A DNA stretch of 59,633 nucleotides from a virus, in the IMG/VR virus record IMGVR_UViG_3300023184_000136, positions 1-59,633 of that record; one strand, given 5' to 3'. A program made the position numbers and the translations under genes. Shown here one piece after another: positions 32,859 through 42,012 of the stretch (its first letter is position 1; each line of letters opens with the position of its first letter). The notes below the pieces were generated by a model. The model had not been told where the DNA came from and made no database searches. It was given only the letters and a program-made list of their open reading frames with translations.

Positions 32859-33035
32859 ATGATTAGTGAACAAATTATTAAAAGAGTCCTTTATCAATTT
32901 CTTGATGAAAAGGAATCAGGTAAATTTAAGAAACCTCGCAAGTATAGTCAATCTTATTGTAAATCTACACCTTGTAATAAGATGGGTTTCACACAGAAAG
33001 CCTCTTGTAGACCATACAAAAATTGTTATAAGTAA
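32859..33035 (+). CDS. Small tagged Cys-rich basic protein
   Basis: 58 residues, unlisted in long-ORF scans in this frame. The N-terminus MISEQIIKRVLYQFLDEKES has ISE-Q and LDE-K sites of the tag type. A basic, Cys-rich tail follows (SYCKSTPCNKMGFTQKASCR, then PYKNCYK) with four Cys, perhaps a small zinc or disulfide module. A TATTTATA motif is 3 nt upstream. The combination of tag, basic charge and late-type motif suggests a small internal head protein bound to DNA. Confidence 0.6.
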   Translation: MISEQIIKRVLYQFLDEKESGKFKKPRKYSQSYCKSTPCNKMGFTQKASCRPYKNCYK

Positions 33036-33071
33036 ATTTGCTTTTTTAATTTTTTTTATTATACTTCTAAT

Positions 33072-33911
33072 ATGTTAAGTTATATCGGAGGTAAATCAAA
33101 AATTGGGAAATGGATAGTTCCATTATACCCACAAGACATGGAAACATATGTAGAAACATTCGGAGGAATGTTTTGGTGTTTCTTTAATATGGATTTGAGT
33201 CAATACCCAAATCTTAAGAAAGTTGTGTACAACGACTTCAACCCATTAAATTATAATTTGTTTCGGTGTGTTCAAAATCCAACTGAACTAAAAAGAGCAA
33301 TGGACGCAATTCCTGTTCAACAAGTTGGGGTTACTGTCACTCCTCCTGAAATGAAGGAACAATTTGTTGCATTCCAAAAAGAATTGTTTGGTAGTGGTTT
33401 TACAATAAACTACCCTGACTATGAGGTAGCCGCCAAATACGCGTACGTCCTCACACAGGTCTTTTCAGGTAGTAAGCCTGAGACATCTTCATTTATAGAT
33501 TTAAAAGGGAACTACAAGTCTAAATTCATCACATTTAGGGATAAATTATCAAAACCTGCATGGATTACACATTTTGATAAAATAACTCATGTTGAAAATT
33601 TAGATTTTGAAGATGTTATTAGAAAATATGATTCACCAACAACTTACATTTATTTAGACCCTCCATATTGGAAGACCGAGAATTATTATAATAATCATGA
33701 TTTTGACCGTGAAGACCACGAAAGACTGGCAAATGTTCTTAGTGGAGTTCAGGGTAAATTTAGTTTATCATATTACGATTTTCCGTTATTACATGATTGG
33801 TTTCCTGAGAATCAGTATAGGTGGGAACGTAAACAATTTGCTAAAGCGGCTGCTGCGAAAAAAAATGTCAAACAAAATATGGCTGAAGAGCTGTTGATAT
33901 TGAATTATTAG
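33072..33911 (+). CDS. D12-class N6-adenine DNA methyltransferase (Dam-like)
   Basis: 279 residues. AdoMet-binding motif I YIGGKSKIGKWI near residue 4 and FGGMFWCFFNMD near 38, with catalytic motif IV YLDPPYWKTENYY near 194. This order and the GGK start match the D12/Dam family (alpha class), which methylates adenine, often in GATC. T4 itself encodes a Dam of this type. It may protect phage DNA. Third methyltransferase-type gene in the window, of a different class from those at 19882 and 53264. Confidence 0.82.
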   Translation: MLSYIGGKSKIGKWIVPLYPQDMETYVETFGGMFWCFFNMDLSQYPNLKKVVYNDFNPLNYNLFRCVQNPTELKRAMDAIPVQQVGVTVTPPEMKEQFVAFQKELFGSGFTINYPDYEVAAKYAYVLTQVFSGSKPETSSFIDLKGNYKSKFITFRDKLSKPAWITHFDKITHVENLDFEDVIRKYDSPTTYIYLDPPYWKTENYYNNHDFDREDHERLANVLSGVQGKFSLSYYDFPLLHDWFPENQYRWERKQFAKAAAAKKNVKQNMAEELLILNY

Positions 33912-33931
33912 TTATTTTTGTATTCACAATA

Positions 33932-33939
33932 TATTTATA
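33932..33939 (+). promoter_or_regulatory. Putative phage late promoter motif TATTTATA
   Basis: TATTTATA 15 nt upstream of the ATG at 33955. A TATTTTTG (33913-33920) resembling a host -7 box lies just before it, without a well-spaced TTG. Confidence 0.5.
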
Positions 33940-33954
33940 ATTAAATCAAAAGAG

Positions 33955-35301
33955 ATGAAGTTTACGTCGTTATTGAAGTCTGTTATATTAGAGCAATCTA
34001 AATTTGAAGTGTTATTGAACGCTTTGACAAAACCTTCTGTGGATAAAGAAGGGAAAAAAATGAAACCAAAACTTTCAAAAGAAGAGTTCTATGAGCTTAT
34101 GCAAGCTGACCCAACGACTAAATTAAACGACGTTGATTTACAAACTTCAGACCCTGAAGAGTTGAAGAAGGTTAAAGCTGGTAAGTTTACTGCTTGGATT
34201 ATTAAGAACTACTTAACTCCAAAAACTGAAAGACAGCCAGGTGAGAGAGGATATGAAGAAGAAGTAAAACAAGCTAAATTAACTTATATTGAGGACTTAA
34301 GTAAGATTACAAATGACTTAAATAAGTTTATTAGATTTAAAGATAGAATTGAAGGTGAGAGAGATTTAAACAAATTGACTCCATCTGAACTTTATGATAA
34401 GGTAAAAGATTTCTCATTAGAAAAAACTAAAGCGTCCGCTGAAGAAAAGAAGGAAGCTTCCAAAACATTTGAACACCCAGGTGGTCAAGTTATTTACAGA
34501 GGAGATGAGTGGACTGTTGTTAAAATTTCTGATAAGTCTCAATTGGGTAAAGACGCTGCTTGTTTCTATGGTGGTTACTATTTGGAACCATCTAAAGGTG
34601 AAACAAGATGGTGTACTTCAGGTCCTGGTTTAACTTATTTTGAAAGATATATTAAAGATGGTCCTCTGTATGTAATCATTAAAAATGATGATACTAGATT
34701 AGGTCAAAAATCAATGTTGCCGGCAACAAGATATCAATTCCATTTCCCATCTAACCAATTTATGGATTCTGCTGACCATTCAATTGATTTAGTTCAGTTC
34801 TTAAATGGACCAATGGCGGAATTAAAGAATTTATTTAAACCTGAGTTTGCTAAAGGATTAACTGTTGGTGGCGAGAAACTTGTTATTGATAGTTTCAGTC
34901 ACGGAGCAATTGGTAAATTTATTGCGTTATATGGATTGGATGATTTAATTGGTAACTTACCAGATACTTTAAAAGAATTCCAAATTCAAAATAGAGACAG
35001 TAAAAATAATGATGTAATCATTAACATTCCTGAAGAGATTGGAAGATTCAAAGATTTGAATATGATTCTTTTGGATAACTGTATTGATTCAATTCCTGAA
35101 GCAGTTTGTCAGTTACCTAAGTTAAGATTTATGGCGTTAATTAATAACCCTAAGTTGACTTCAATACCTGAATGTATTGCTGATTTACCAAACTTATATT
35201 TCTTGAACTTAAAAGGTTCACCAAATGTAAAAATACCTCAAGCGATATTAGCTAAGGGTGAAGATTTGGGTAATGGTATGTTGGATTTACAATCACATTA
35301 A
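33955..35301 (+). CDS. Tagged leucine-rich-repeat protein with WCT-type domain
   Basis: 448 residues. N-terminus MKFTSLLKSVILEQSKF carries ILE-Q. Residues about 160-245 hold a domain with CFYGGYYLEPSKGETRWCTS and then YFERYIKDGPLYVII, which matches by eye the domain of the protein at 49176 (YGKGTKWCTA...HFNRYNEDGKLFYVI). The C-terminal third has leucine-rich repeats (IPEEIGRFKDLNMILLDNC, IPEAVCQLPKLRFMALINNP, IPECIADLPNLYFLNLKGSP). LRRs usually bind proteins, so this may be an effector delivered with the phage DNA. That role is inferred from the tag and domain mix. Confidence 0.75.
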   Translation: MKFTSLLKSVILEQSKFEVLLNALTKPSVDKEGKKMKPKLSKEEFYELMQADPTTKLNDVDLQTSDPEELKKVKAGKFTAWIIKNYLTPKTERQPGERGYEEEVKQAKLTYIEDLSKITNDLNKFIRFKDRIEGERDLNKLTPSELYDKVKDFSLEKTKASAEEKKEASKTFEHPGGQVIYRGDEWTVVKISDKSQLGKDAACFYGGYYLEPSKGETRWCTSGPGLTYFERYIKDGPLYVIIKNDDTRLGQKSMLPATRYQFHFPSNQFMDSADHSIDLVQFLNGPMAELKNLFKPEFAKGLTVGGEKLVIDSFSHGAIGKFIALYGLDDLIGNLPDTLKEFQIQNRDSKNNDVIINIPEEIGRFKDLNMILLDNCIDSIPEAVCQLPKLRFMALINNPKLTSIPECIADLPNLYFLNLKGSPNVKIPQAILAKGEDLGNGMLDLQSH

Positions 35302-35312
35302 AATTGATTTAT

Positions 35313-35612
35313 ATGAGTGTTGATGTTGAAATATACATGAATAACTTGATTAAGTTTTTTAAGGAAAACCCTAAAGACTTGTTGAATCTTATCCCAAAGA
35401 ACAAAGAGGATGAGTTCTATGTCAAGATTAAAGAGGTTGCGGCTCAGAATTATGAAAAAGGTGAAGAGGCGGCACTAACTCAACCACAACTAATAGACAT
35501 TTGTAGGGTATTGAATGGTCAGGTGATTGATGAGAAGATTGAAGAAAAAGTTGAAGAATTAGATAAGAGGATTTTTATAAAATACAAAAACGGTTATATC
35601 TGTTTAAATTAA
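35313..35612 (+). CDS. Small helical protein of unknown function
   Basis: 99 residues from ATG 35313 (an upstream TTG at 35304 is in frame). Lys/Glu-rich helices (MNNLIKFFKENPKDLLNLIP) with a C-terminal KRIFIKYKNGYICLN. No family recognised. It is followed at once by a terminator, so it closes the transcript of the LRR gene. Confidence 0.6.
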   Translation: MSVDVEIYMNNLIKFFKENPKDLLNLIPKNKEDEFYVKIKEVAAQNYEKGEEAALTQPQLIDICRVLNGQVIDEKIEEKVEELDKRIFIKYKNGYICLN

Positions 35613-35617
35613 ATAAG

Positions 35618-35641
35618 TGGGAGACATTGTCTCCCATTTTT
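35618..35641 (+). terminator. Rho-independent terminator
   Basis: GGGAGA/TCTCCC stem with CATTG loop, then ATTTTTATTTT. The TTG in its loop is also the -33 element of the next promoter. Confidence 0.8.
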
Positions 35642-35657
35642 ATTTTCACTATATTTG
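35627..35657 (+). promoter_or_regulatory. Bacteroidota-type promoter embedded in a terminator
   Basis: TTG at 35627-35629, 20-bp spacer, TATATTTG at 35650-35657. The GTG start at 35662 lies 4 nt after the box. Confidence 0.7.
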
Positions 35658-35661
35658 CAAG

Positions 35662-37302
35662 GTGAAAGAAGAAATCTACAAGAAAAGTTTTGAGAGGTAC
35701 AGTACCACAAAGTATAAAGACTATAATAGTATTGTGCCAATAGATGGACATAATCCTGAATTTATTTTTGGTGCAACCGAAAAACATCCTGCATTCCAAA
35801 AAGAAGAATCTTGGGAAGAGGAAGAGTATTATATGAAACATTTGAAAGACCCTATGTATTCAGTTCGCAAAGAGTATACGATGATTGTGGTTGAAAAGAA
35901 TGGGGATAAGGTTAGTATAAAATTTTTTACGGGAATGATGTCTAGACGAGAGGGAAAACCTTGGTTTAAAGTAGAAAAAAATGTTGATTACATTTCAGTA
36001 AATTTAAAAACAGGGGATGTTTATAATGGGCATTTAAGAGGGTTTAATAAGAAAAAGAAATGTATTAAGAATGTAAGAAGGAATTGTTTCTTTTTGGAAC
36101 CAGCGAATAGTATTAAGTCTAAAATGAAAAATTATTTAACTCTTTTTACTAATACTGCATTTAATGAAGTTACAACCGCATTCTCGGAGTTTTTATTTCA
36201 AATTGACCAAAGGGAAAACTTTGAAAATTTGAATTATGAAGATAGACTATTTAGGTTTTATCTTAACAAAAGAGGAATCAAATATCCTAACAACTTTAAA
36301 GTTTATACAGGTGAACTGAGAGGACCTGAAATAAAAAAGATATTGAAGAAAAACGACAATAAGCTAGTCGAATCAATTATGATTAGACATAATCTTTCAG
36401 GTAAGAAAGTAAGACATGCTTTACATTTTTGTAATAAGTTAAATCTACCTTTATATGAAGTCGCAAGAAAATTATTTGGAGATGATTGGTTGAACCAAGA
36501 TAAAGAAAGTATTATATTGGATTTGTTAAATCAACCATCTTCTTTTATAAATGTACCGGCTCAGTTTACTGAATTGATTTCAAAAGAGGAGTTGAAAAAA
36601 GTTTACACACTTTTCAAACAAGTTTTCATACATGAAAATTTAGATTCAACGACCTTCGGCGACCACATAAGAATGTATGTTGAATTAAAATCATTCGGGG
36701 AACATGATTTGAAGTGGAAGTCAGTTGAAAGTAAACCTGATTTTCGTAAAGAACATTTGGATTGGACAGAGAAACTCCAACATTATAAAATGGGTAATTA
36801 CACAAGACATTATCCTGAGTATATGTATGAAATGATATCTCAACCTTCACATGCCGATTTTCATCAAGTACTTTTGGATACAAGTTCAAACTATAATGAT
36901 GAGAGTAGTTATCAGTCCAACTGTGTTAAAGGATATATTGGAAAACCAAGTTGTTTAATTATTTCTGTAAGGTATGGGAAATTTTTAGAAGAAAGGGCAA
37001 CGATTGAATATAAGTTAACTATGAACAACGGAGTAGTATATGCTGATAGAGTTCAAAGTTTGGGTAAGTTCAATCAAAAATTGGAAGATTCATGGACTAC
37101 AGTTCTATTGAAATTGGATAAACAAGTATTATCTTGTGTTAGAGACAAACGATTTGAAACTGTTAAAATAACCAAAGAGTGTAAGAACGGAGCAATTCTC
37201 AAATCTGATACTTATTGGGATAAAGAGGGTAGTCTTCGATGGACATTTAAAAACATTGACTCACAAGAATCGATTTTCCACTTTAACCTTCCATTATTAT
37301 GA
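35662..37302 (+). CDS. PcfJ-like protein
   Basis: 546 residues with a GTG start at 35662. The frame is open upstream, but those codons are inside the terminator and promoter, and the message from TATATTTG would start about here. The C-terminal region YQSNCVKGYIGKPSCLIISV, then RATIEYKLTMNNGVVYADRV, QSLGKFNQ matches the PcfJ-type domain (N-C-V-x2-Y...I-x-S-V-R...A-T-I-E). PcfJ-like proteins occur in plasmids, phages and mobile elements; function is not well known. Its own host-type promoter suggests early expression. Confidence 0.7.
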   Translation: MKEEIYKKSFERYSTTKYKDYNSIVPIDGHNPEFIFGATEKHPAFQKEESWEEEEYYMKHLKDPMYSVRKEYTMIVVEKNGDKVSIKFFTGMMSRREGKPWFKVEKNVDYISVNLKTGDVYNGHLRGFNKKKKCIKNVRRNCFFLEPANSIKSKMKNYLTLFTNTAFNEVTTAFSEFLFQIDQRENFENLNYEDRLFRFYLNKRGIKYPNNFKVYTGELRGPEIKKILKKNDNKLVESIMIRHNLSGKKVRHALHFCNKLNLPLYEVARKLFGDDWLNQDKESIILDLLNQPSSFINVPAQFTELISKEELKKVYTLFKQVFIHENLDSTTFGDHIRMYVELKSFGEHDLKWKSVESKPDFRKEHLDWTEKLQHYKMGNYTRHYPEYMYEMISQPSHADFHQVLLDTSSNYNDESSYQSNCVKGYIGKPSCLIISVRYGKFLEERATIEYKLTMNNGVVYADRVQSLGKFNQKLEDSWTTVLLKLDKQVLSCVRDKRFETVKITKECKNGAILKSDTYWDKEGSLRWTFKNIDSQESIFHFNLPLL

Positions 37303-37649
37303 AACCAGAATACATACAAAATTTAGAATCAAAAGATGGCATCTTTTCAATAATGGGTTGTTATGAATTGAAAGGAGAATTCTTAAAATACTTAAGTGAA
37401 AAAAAACTATCGAGAGTATATGAAAAGGGATTAATGAATGAAAGTAATCAGGTAAAATTTGGGGAAGTAATTTTTAAAAGCCAACAAAACTTTTATTTAT
37501 TTGTTCAAATCCGAGTGATTCCACAGTCAGACACAATTTCAAATTTAACTATTTATTATAAAGCGGAACAATACAACGAATTGTATTTGTTCTTATCACA
37601 ATTATTAAAACAATATAAAAATGCAACAACTAACAACAGAACAACTTAA
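37299..37649 (+). CDS. Protein of unknown function
   Basis: 116 residues. Starts within the last codons of the PcfJ-like gene and runs 29 bases into the thioredoxin gene. Mixed alpha/beta (LESKDGIFSIMGCYELKGEF, FYLFVQIRVIPQSDTISNLT). No family recognised. Coupled expression with thioredoxin and glutaredoxin-like genes is likely. Confidence 0.55.
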   Translation: MKPEYIQNLESKDGIFSIMGCYELKGEFLKYLSEKKLSRVYEKGLMNESNQVKFGEVIFKSQQNFYLFVQIRVIPQSDTISNLTIYYKAEQYNELYLFLSQLLKQYKNATTNNRTT

Positions 37650-37944
37650 ACAAAAAATGGCTAACGGTGAGGACTTCATACTAGATTTATTTGCAGTATG
37701 GTGTGGACCTTGTAAGGTTATGTTATCTAACTTAGAAAAAGTGAATGAATCTTTAATTAAAGAATCAACAGAACCTAGATACGGGATTTATAAGTACGAT
37801 ATTGATTCAGACAGAGATTTCGTAATTGAAACCTTAGGTATAAGAAGTGTACCAACAATAAAAATATTTAAGGAAGGCAAGGAAGTATTCTCTCAAGCGG
37901 GAGTAATGTCTCCAACCCAAGTACTTAGTTTAATCGAAGACTAA
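37621..37944 (+). CDS. Thioredoxin
   Basis: 107 residues of the thioredoxin fold: active-site WCGPC at residues 27-31 (LDLFAVWCGPCKVM), cis-Pro motif VPTIKIFKEG near residue 78. It reduces protein disulfides in the cytoplasm and in phages often supports ribonucleotide reductase, which is not in this window. The stop of thioredoxin overlaps the start of the glutaredoxin-like gene by one base. Confidence 0.88.
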   Translation: MQQLTTEQLKQKMANGEDFILDLFAVWCGPCKVMLSNLEKVNESLIKESTEPRYGIYKYDIDSDRDFVIETLGIRSVPTIKIFKEGKEVFSQAGVMSPTQVLSLIED

Positions 37945-38246
37945 TGAAAGATTTATCAGTAGTAGTTTATACAATGCAAGGATGTCCATTCTGTCAGGAC
38001 TTTAAAGATATGCTACAGAAAGAAGGTATTGAATTTTTTGATAGAGATATCGATAAGTACAAACAAGAGTATGATATCTTCAGTGAAATTACAAAGAATG
38101 ATATGATACCAGCTCTTCTAATCATCGAAGGAGACGATAAATCTCATGAGTCATTCTTATATGCTCCTGATAGAGACTATGACGAACTAACAGAGGCGTT
38201 AACCATTGTTAATGAACACAGGAAGAAGGTGGGGATTATTAAATAA
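37944..38246 (+). CDS. Glutaredoxin-like protein
   Basis: 100 residues. Active site CPFC at 14-17 (VVYTMQGCPFCQDFKDML), followed by a standard beta-alpha-beta core and an altered cis-Pro region (DMIPALLIIEGDD). It would work in thiol-disulfide exchange, likely as electron donor to a reductase together with the adjacent thioredoxin. It ends tail-to-tail with the minus-strand gene at 38239. Confidence 0.8.
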   Translation: MKDLSVVVYTMQGCPFCQDFKDMLQKEGIEFFDRDIDKYKQEYDIFSEITKNDMIPALLIIEGDDKSHESFLYAPDRDYDELTEALTIVNEHRKKVGIIK

Positions 38247-38928
38247 TAATAAAATCTTTAACCTTTTCTTTTAAGAAAGGATATTCATCAAGTGGATTAG
38301 TTACTTCAACATAACAATCCACTTTTTTTATTTCATTACTAATTGCCGAAGTGTCAAAATCAAAGACATCCAATATAGATGACCTCAAGTTTTCATCATA
38401 GTCTTCAGTATGAATATTATACACCTTAAAATCAGACTCTAACTTTTCTTTGTCCGTCGGAACTTCAAACCTTAATCCTGAGAATGGATAGTTTGATGGT
38501 ATGTTATACACAATATGTTTTGTGTAGTAATATAATAATCGACCTTGATTAAGGGAATAACCGTGAGGAAACTCTGAAACAACAATTAATTCAGAATCAT
38601 CATCAAATACCTCCTCGTTGGTGGGGTATGAACAATTATCGTTATTGAATAAAGTGAATTTATAATCTTTTTTAGATACAAATTTTTTATTGTATTCAAT
38701 CAAATCAATGGTATTCAATGATTTAAAAGAAAATTTTTCACAAAATTCATCTGACAATTTTGAAATATCTAAAGGGATGTTATAAGATGTGAGTCCTTTA
38801 ATAACATAAAAATTATTACAATCTGCAATTTGTATTATTGAATCTTCATCAGAAGGAATACTTTTAAGTATGTAATCGGCAAATAAATTTATTATAGATA
38901 TTTTACTTTTAGGTGACTTTAAATTCAT
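38239..38928 (-). CDS. Protein of unknown function
   Basis: 229 residues on the minus strand. Contains ELIVVSEFPHGYSLNQGRLL and YYTKHIVYNIPSNYPFSGLR, mixed alpha/beta, acidic overall. I do not recognise the family. It is the only minus-strand gene between the redox pair and the tail fibres. No late-type motif is seen upstream. Possibly a regulator or morphon gene. Confidence 0.6.
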   Translation of the reverse strand: MNLKSPKSKISIINLFADYILKSIPSDEDSIIQIADCNNFYVIKGLTSYNIPLDISKLSDEFCEKFSFKSLNTIDLIEYNKKFVSKKDYKFTLFNNDNCSYPTNEEVFDDDSELIVVSEFPHGYSLNQGRLLYYYTKHIVYNIPSNYPFSGLRFEVPTDKEKLESDFKVYNIHTEDYDENLRSSILDVFDFDTSAISNEIKKVDCYVEVTNPLDEYPFLKEKVKDFIII

Positions 38929-39018
38929 AAAAAAAGAATTAAATTTTAATAATCCTAATACTAATAAAAATTATCTGAAAGTTGTAGTATTCTTTTTTAC
39001 AATAATAAACTTTCGTTG

Positions 39019-39026
39019 TATTTATA
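39019..39026 (+). promoter_or_regulatory. Putative phage late promoter motif TATTTATA
   Basis: TATTTATA 19 nt upstream of the ATG at 39046, heading the fibre gene cluster. Confidence 0.5.
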
Positions 39027-39045
39027 GGATAACAAAACAGTTTGG

Positions 39046-42012
39046 ATGGCAAATATTATAATTTATCCCAGTAACGCAATTTCAAGACAACCTGGGAGGA
39101 TACCAAAAATAGATTTTTCAAATACCGCAACTATTACTTTACAAGTAATATCTGGGGCTACTATCCAATTTGGAACCAATGCTTTGGTGGTAAATCCAAC
39201 TCTTGGTGCAGTTTCTGCAACAACAATAAATGTTAAAGATTATTATGCTGTCACAGGAGTTCAAGTAATTAATGGTACAAGTTCATGGATTGGACCATCA
39301 ACAAACGTTTTAGGTAATACAGGAGCTCAAGGTAATACAGGAGCTCAAGGCTCAACAGGAGGAGGAGGTTCAGCAGGTGCTCAAGGTAGTACAGGGGCAC
39401 AGGGTTCAACAGGGGCACAAGGTGCAACTGGTAATACAGGTGCTCAAGGTGCTACGGGGGCTCAAGGAGCGATAGGTAATACAGGAGCGATAGGTAATAC
39501 AGGAGCACAAGGTTCAACAGGTGCACAAGGTTCGACAGGTGCTCAGGGCCAAACAGGTAATACAGGTGCTCAAGGTGCTACGGGGGCTCAAGGAGCGATA
39601 GGTAATACAGGAGCAATAGGTAATACAGGAGCCCAAGGAGGAACAGGGGCACAAGGTAGTACAGGTGCTCAAGGCCAAACAGGTAACACAGGAGCCCAAG
39701 GGTCAGGAGGTGCAACAGGAGCCCAAGGTAACACAGGAGCAATAGGTAATACAGGAGCTCAAGGAGCTGGTGGCGGAACAGGAAATACAGGAGCTCAAGG
39801 AGCGACAGGAAATACGGGTGCTCAGGGTTCAGGTGGTGGAACAGGAAATACAGGAGCTCAAGGTCAAACTGGAAATGCGGGAGCTCAGGGAGCGACAGGG
39901 AATGTAGGTACAACAGGACCTGGCGGTAATATAGGTAACACGGGAGCTCAAGGTTTAGGTGGTGGAACAGGAAATACAGGAGCTCAAGGTCAAACTGGAA
40001 ATGCGGGAGCTCAGGGAGCGACAGGGAATGTAGGTACAACAGGACCTGGAGGTAATACAGGAAATACAGGAGCTCAGGGTTCAGGAGGTGGGACAGGAAA
40101 TACAGGAGCTCAAGGGGCACAAGGAGGTGTATATGGTGTAGGCCAAGTATCATATCAAATATGGTCCGTCAATGCTGGTAATGGCAGTCTGTCTCAATAT
40201 GGTCAGTACCCTACTGATTCAACTGATTTTAACAAATGGTTTAATACCGCATATTCTAACTCAACTTTATACTCATCAGGTAATTCTACACCTGGAGTAA
40301 TTTGGGATTTTGTAGTTTGGACGACAATTACAAATGCTGGTATAACAATTCCAGCTACAGCGGGAGATTATATTGCGGTACAAACTTTTTCAACATTCAG
40401 ACCAACAGAAACTGGAACTTATACGTTTACCGCAGAATCAGACGATTCTTGCGACCTTTTTATTAACGGCACAAATGTTGCTAGTTTTTACGGTGGTAGA
40501 GGTACACCCGCATTAGGTACCACAGTGGGAACAATATCTTTAACCGCTGGAGTTAATTACTCAATGAGAGTAAGAATGCAGGAATATGCTGGTGGAGAGG
40601 GATTAAGAATATTTTGGAAAAAACCGTCTCAATCAACTGGAGGCACGTGGTATCAAAATACGGAGGAGGTTGGATTATCAGGCGCTCTTGGTCCAATAGG
40701 AGTTCAAGGAGCTCAGGGCCAAACAGGTCATCCAGGAGCTCAAGGGTCAGGAGGAGCAACGGGAGCTCAAGGTAATCCAGGTCAAACGGGTAATACAGGG
40801 GCTCAAGGAGCGGGAGGAAACGTAGGTACAACAGGACCTGGCGGTAATATAGGTAACACGGGAGCTCAAGGGTCAGGAGGAGCAACGGGAGCTCAAGGTA
40901 ATCCGGGTCAAACAGGACATCCAGGAGCTCAAGGAGCGTTAGGGGCAGGAGGACCACAAGGAGCTGGAGGAGCCACAGGAGCACAAGGTGCTCAAGGTGC
41001 TCAAGGTACTGTGGGACCACAAGGGGCACCAGGATTTCAAGGTAATAGAGGACCACAAGGACCGGGAGGACCAACAGGTGCTCAAGGTTCTCAAGGAGCT
41101 CCAGGATTTCAAGGAGGTGGAGGAGGACAAGGTTCTCAAGGAGCCACAGGACCAGGTGGTGGTACAGGACCTCAAGGTGCACAAGGAGCCACAGGACCAG
41201 GTGGTGGTACAGGACCTCAAGGTGCACAAGGTGCCGGTGGAAACGGAGGGCCAGGTGGTGGACAAGGTGCACAAGGTGCAGGTGGAAACGGAGGACCACA
41301 AGGAGCTCAAGGGTCTCAGGGTGGTTCAGGAAATAGTGGTGCTCAAGGAGCTCAAGGTCCAACAGGACCACAAGGAGCTCAAGGTCCAACAGGACCTCCT
41401 GGAATCAATTGTTATGGCGTTTATTTTTATCTAAATAATAACTGTTATTTTGCGTGTAATTATAATCAATATTATCTTTTAGGTTATCAACAATATTATA
41501 ATTATTTTGTATTTGCAACACCACACTATACAAGTTATACTAACTGTTTGAATACGAACTGTGATTTTGCTGGTCGTCAGTCAATTTACGGTAGTTATAT
41601 GAGTAATTTAATAGAATGTTGGTATGTATTTCCAACCTGTGGTGATGGAGATACTCTACAATATTATTGTTCTTATTTTTCGGATGAAGCATTAAAGACA
41701 GGTATTAAAACGCTTAAGGATGCTCTCCCTAAGTTGTTAGAACTTGAGGCGGTTGAATATGATTGGAATCAAAATCTTGGTGCTGACAAATACGATTACT
41801 TTAAAAGAAGAGGTAAATTACATACCATTGGATTAATTGCTCAAGACGTTAGAAAATATTATCCCGAAGTTGTAGGTATGCATGAAGATGGGTATTATTT
41901 TGTTGAATACCACAAATTAAATGCTGTTTTAGTTGAAGCTATAAAATCACAACAAATATTTATAGAAGATATTAAAGATGAATTAAACTTACTTGAAACT
42001 CTAATAAATTAA
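39046..42012 (+). CDS. Collagen-like tail fibre with PA14-like and S74-type domains
   Basis: 988 residues. An N-terminal head of about 90 residues is followed by a collagen-like Gly-X-Y stretch (about 91-365, many [12 protein letters not shown] units), a globular domain (about 370-545) with the pattern of a PA14 carbohydrate-binding domain ([20 protein letters not shown]), a second collagen-like stretch (about 546-785), a Tyr/Cys/Asn-rich segment (to about 880) and a C-terminal domain starting [12 protein letters not shown] with [14 protein letters not shown], the intramolecular chaperone of the endosialidase/Peptidase S74 type. Such domains help fibres to trimerise and are often cut off. Probably the longest host-binding fibre. 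Confidence 0.85.
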   Translation: MANIIIYPSNAISRQPGRIPKIDFSNTATITLQVISGATIQFGTNALVVNPTLGAVSATTINVKDYYAVTGVQVINGTSSWIGPSTNVLGNTGAQGNTGAQGSTGGGGSAGAQGSTGAQGSTGAQGATGNTGAQGATGAQGAIGNTGAIGNTGAQGSTGAQGSTGAQGQTGNTGAQGATGAQGAIGNTGAIGNTGAQGGTGAQGSTGAQGQTGNTGAQGSGGATGAQGNTGAIGNTGAQGAGGGTGNTGAQGATGNTGAQGSGGGTGNTGAQGQTGNAGAQGATGNVGTTGPGGNIGNTGAQGLGGGTGNTGAQGQTGNAGAQGATGNVGTTGPGGNTGNTGAQGSGGGTGNTGAQGAQGGVYGVGQVSYQIWSVNAGNGSLSQYGQYPTDSTDFNKWFNTAYSNSTLYSSGNSTPGVIWDFVVWTTITNAGITIPATAGDYIAVQTFSTFRPTETGTYTFTAESDDSCDLFINGTNVASFYGGRGTPALGTTVGTISLTAGVNYSMRVRMQEYAGGEGLRIFWKKPSQSTGGTWYQNTEEVGLSGALGPIGVQGAQGQTGHPGAQGSGGATGAQGNPGQTGNTGAQGAGGNVGTTGPGGNIGNTGAQGSGGATGAQGNPGQTGHPGAQGALGAGGPQGAGGATGAQGAQGAQGTVGPQGAPGFQGNRGPQGPGGPTGAQGSQGAPGFQGGGGGQGSQGATGPGGGTGPQGAQGATGPGGGTGPQGAQGAGGNGGPGGGQGAQGAGGNGGPQGAQGSQGGSGNSGAQGAQGPTGPQGAQGPTGPPGINCYGVYFYLNNNCYFACNYNQYYLLGYQQYYNYFVFATPHYTSYTNCLNTNCDFAGRQSIYGSYMSNLIECWYVFPTCGDGDTLQYYCSYFSDEALKTGIKTLKDALPKLLELEAVEYDWNQNLGADKYDYFKRRGKLHTIGLIAQDVRKYYPEVVGMHEDGYYFVEYHKLNAVLVEAIKSQQIFIEDIKDELNLLETLIN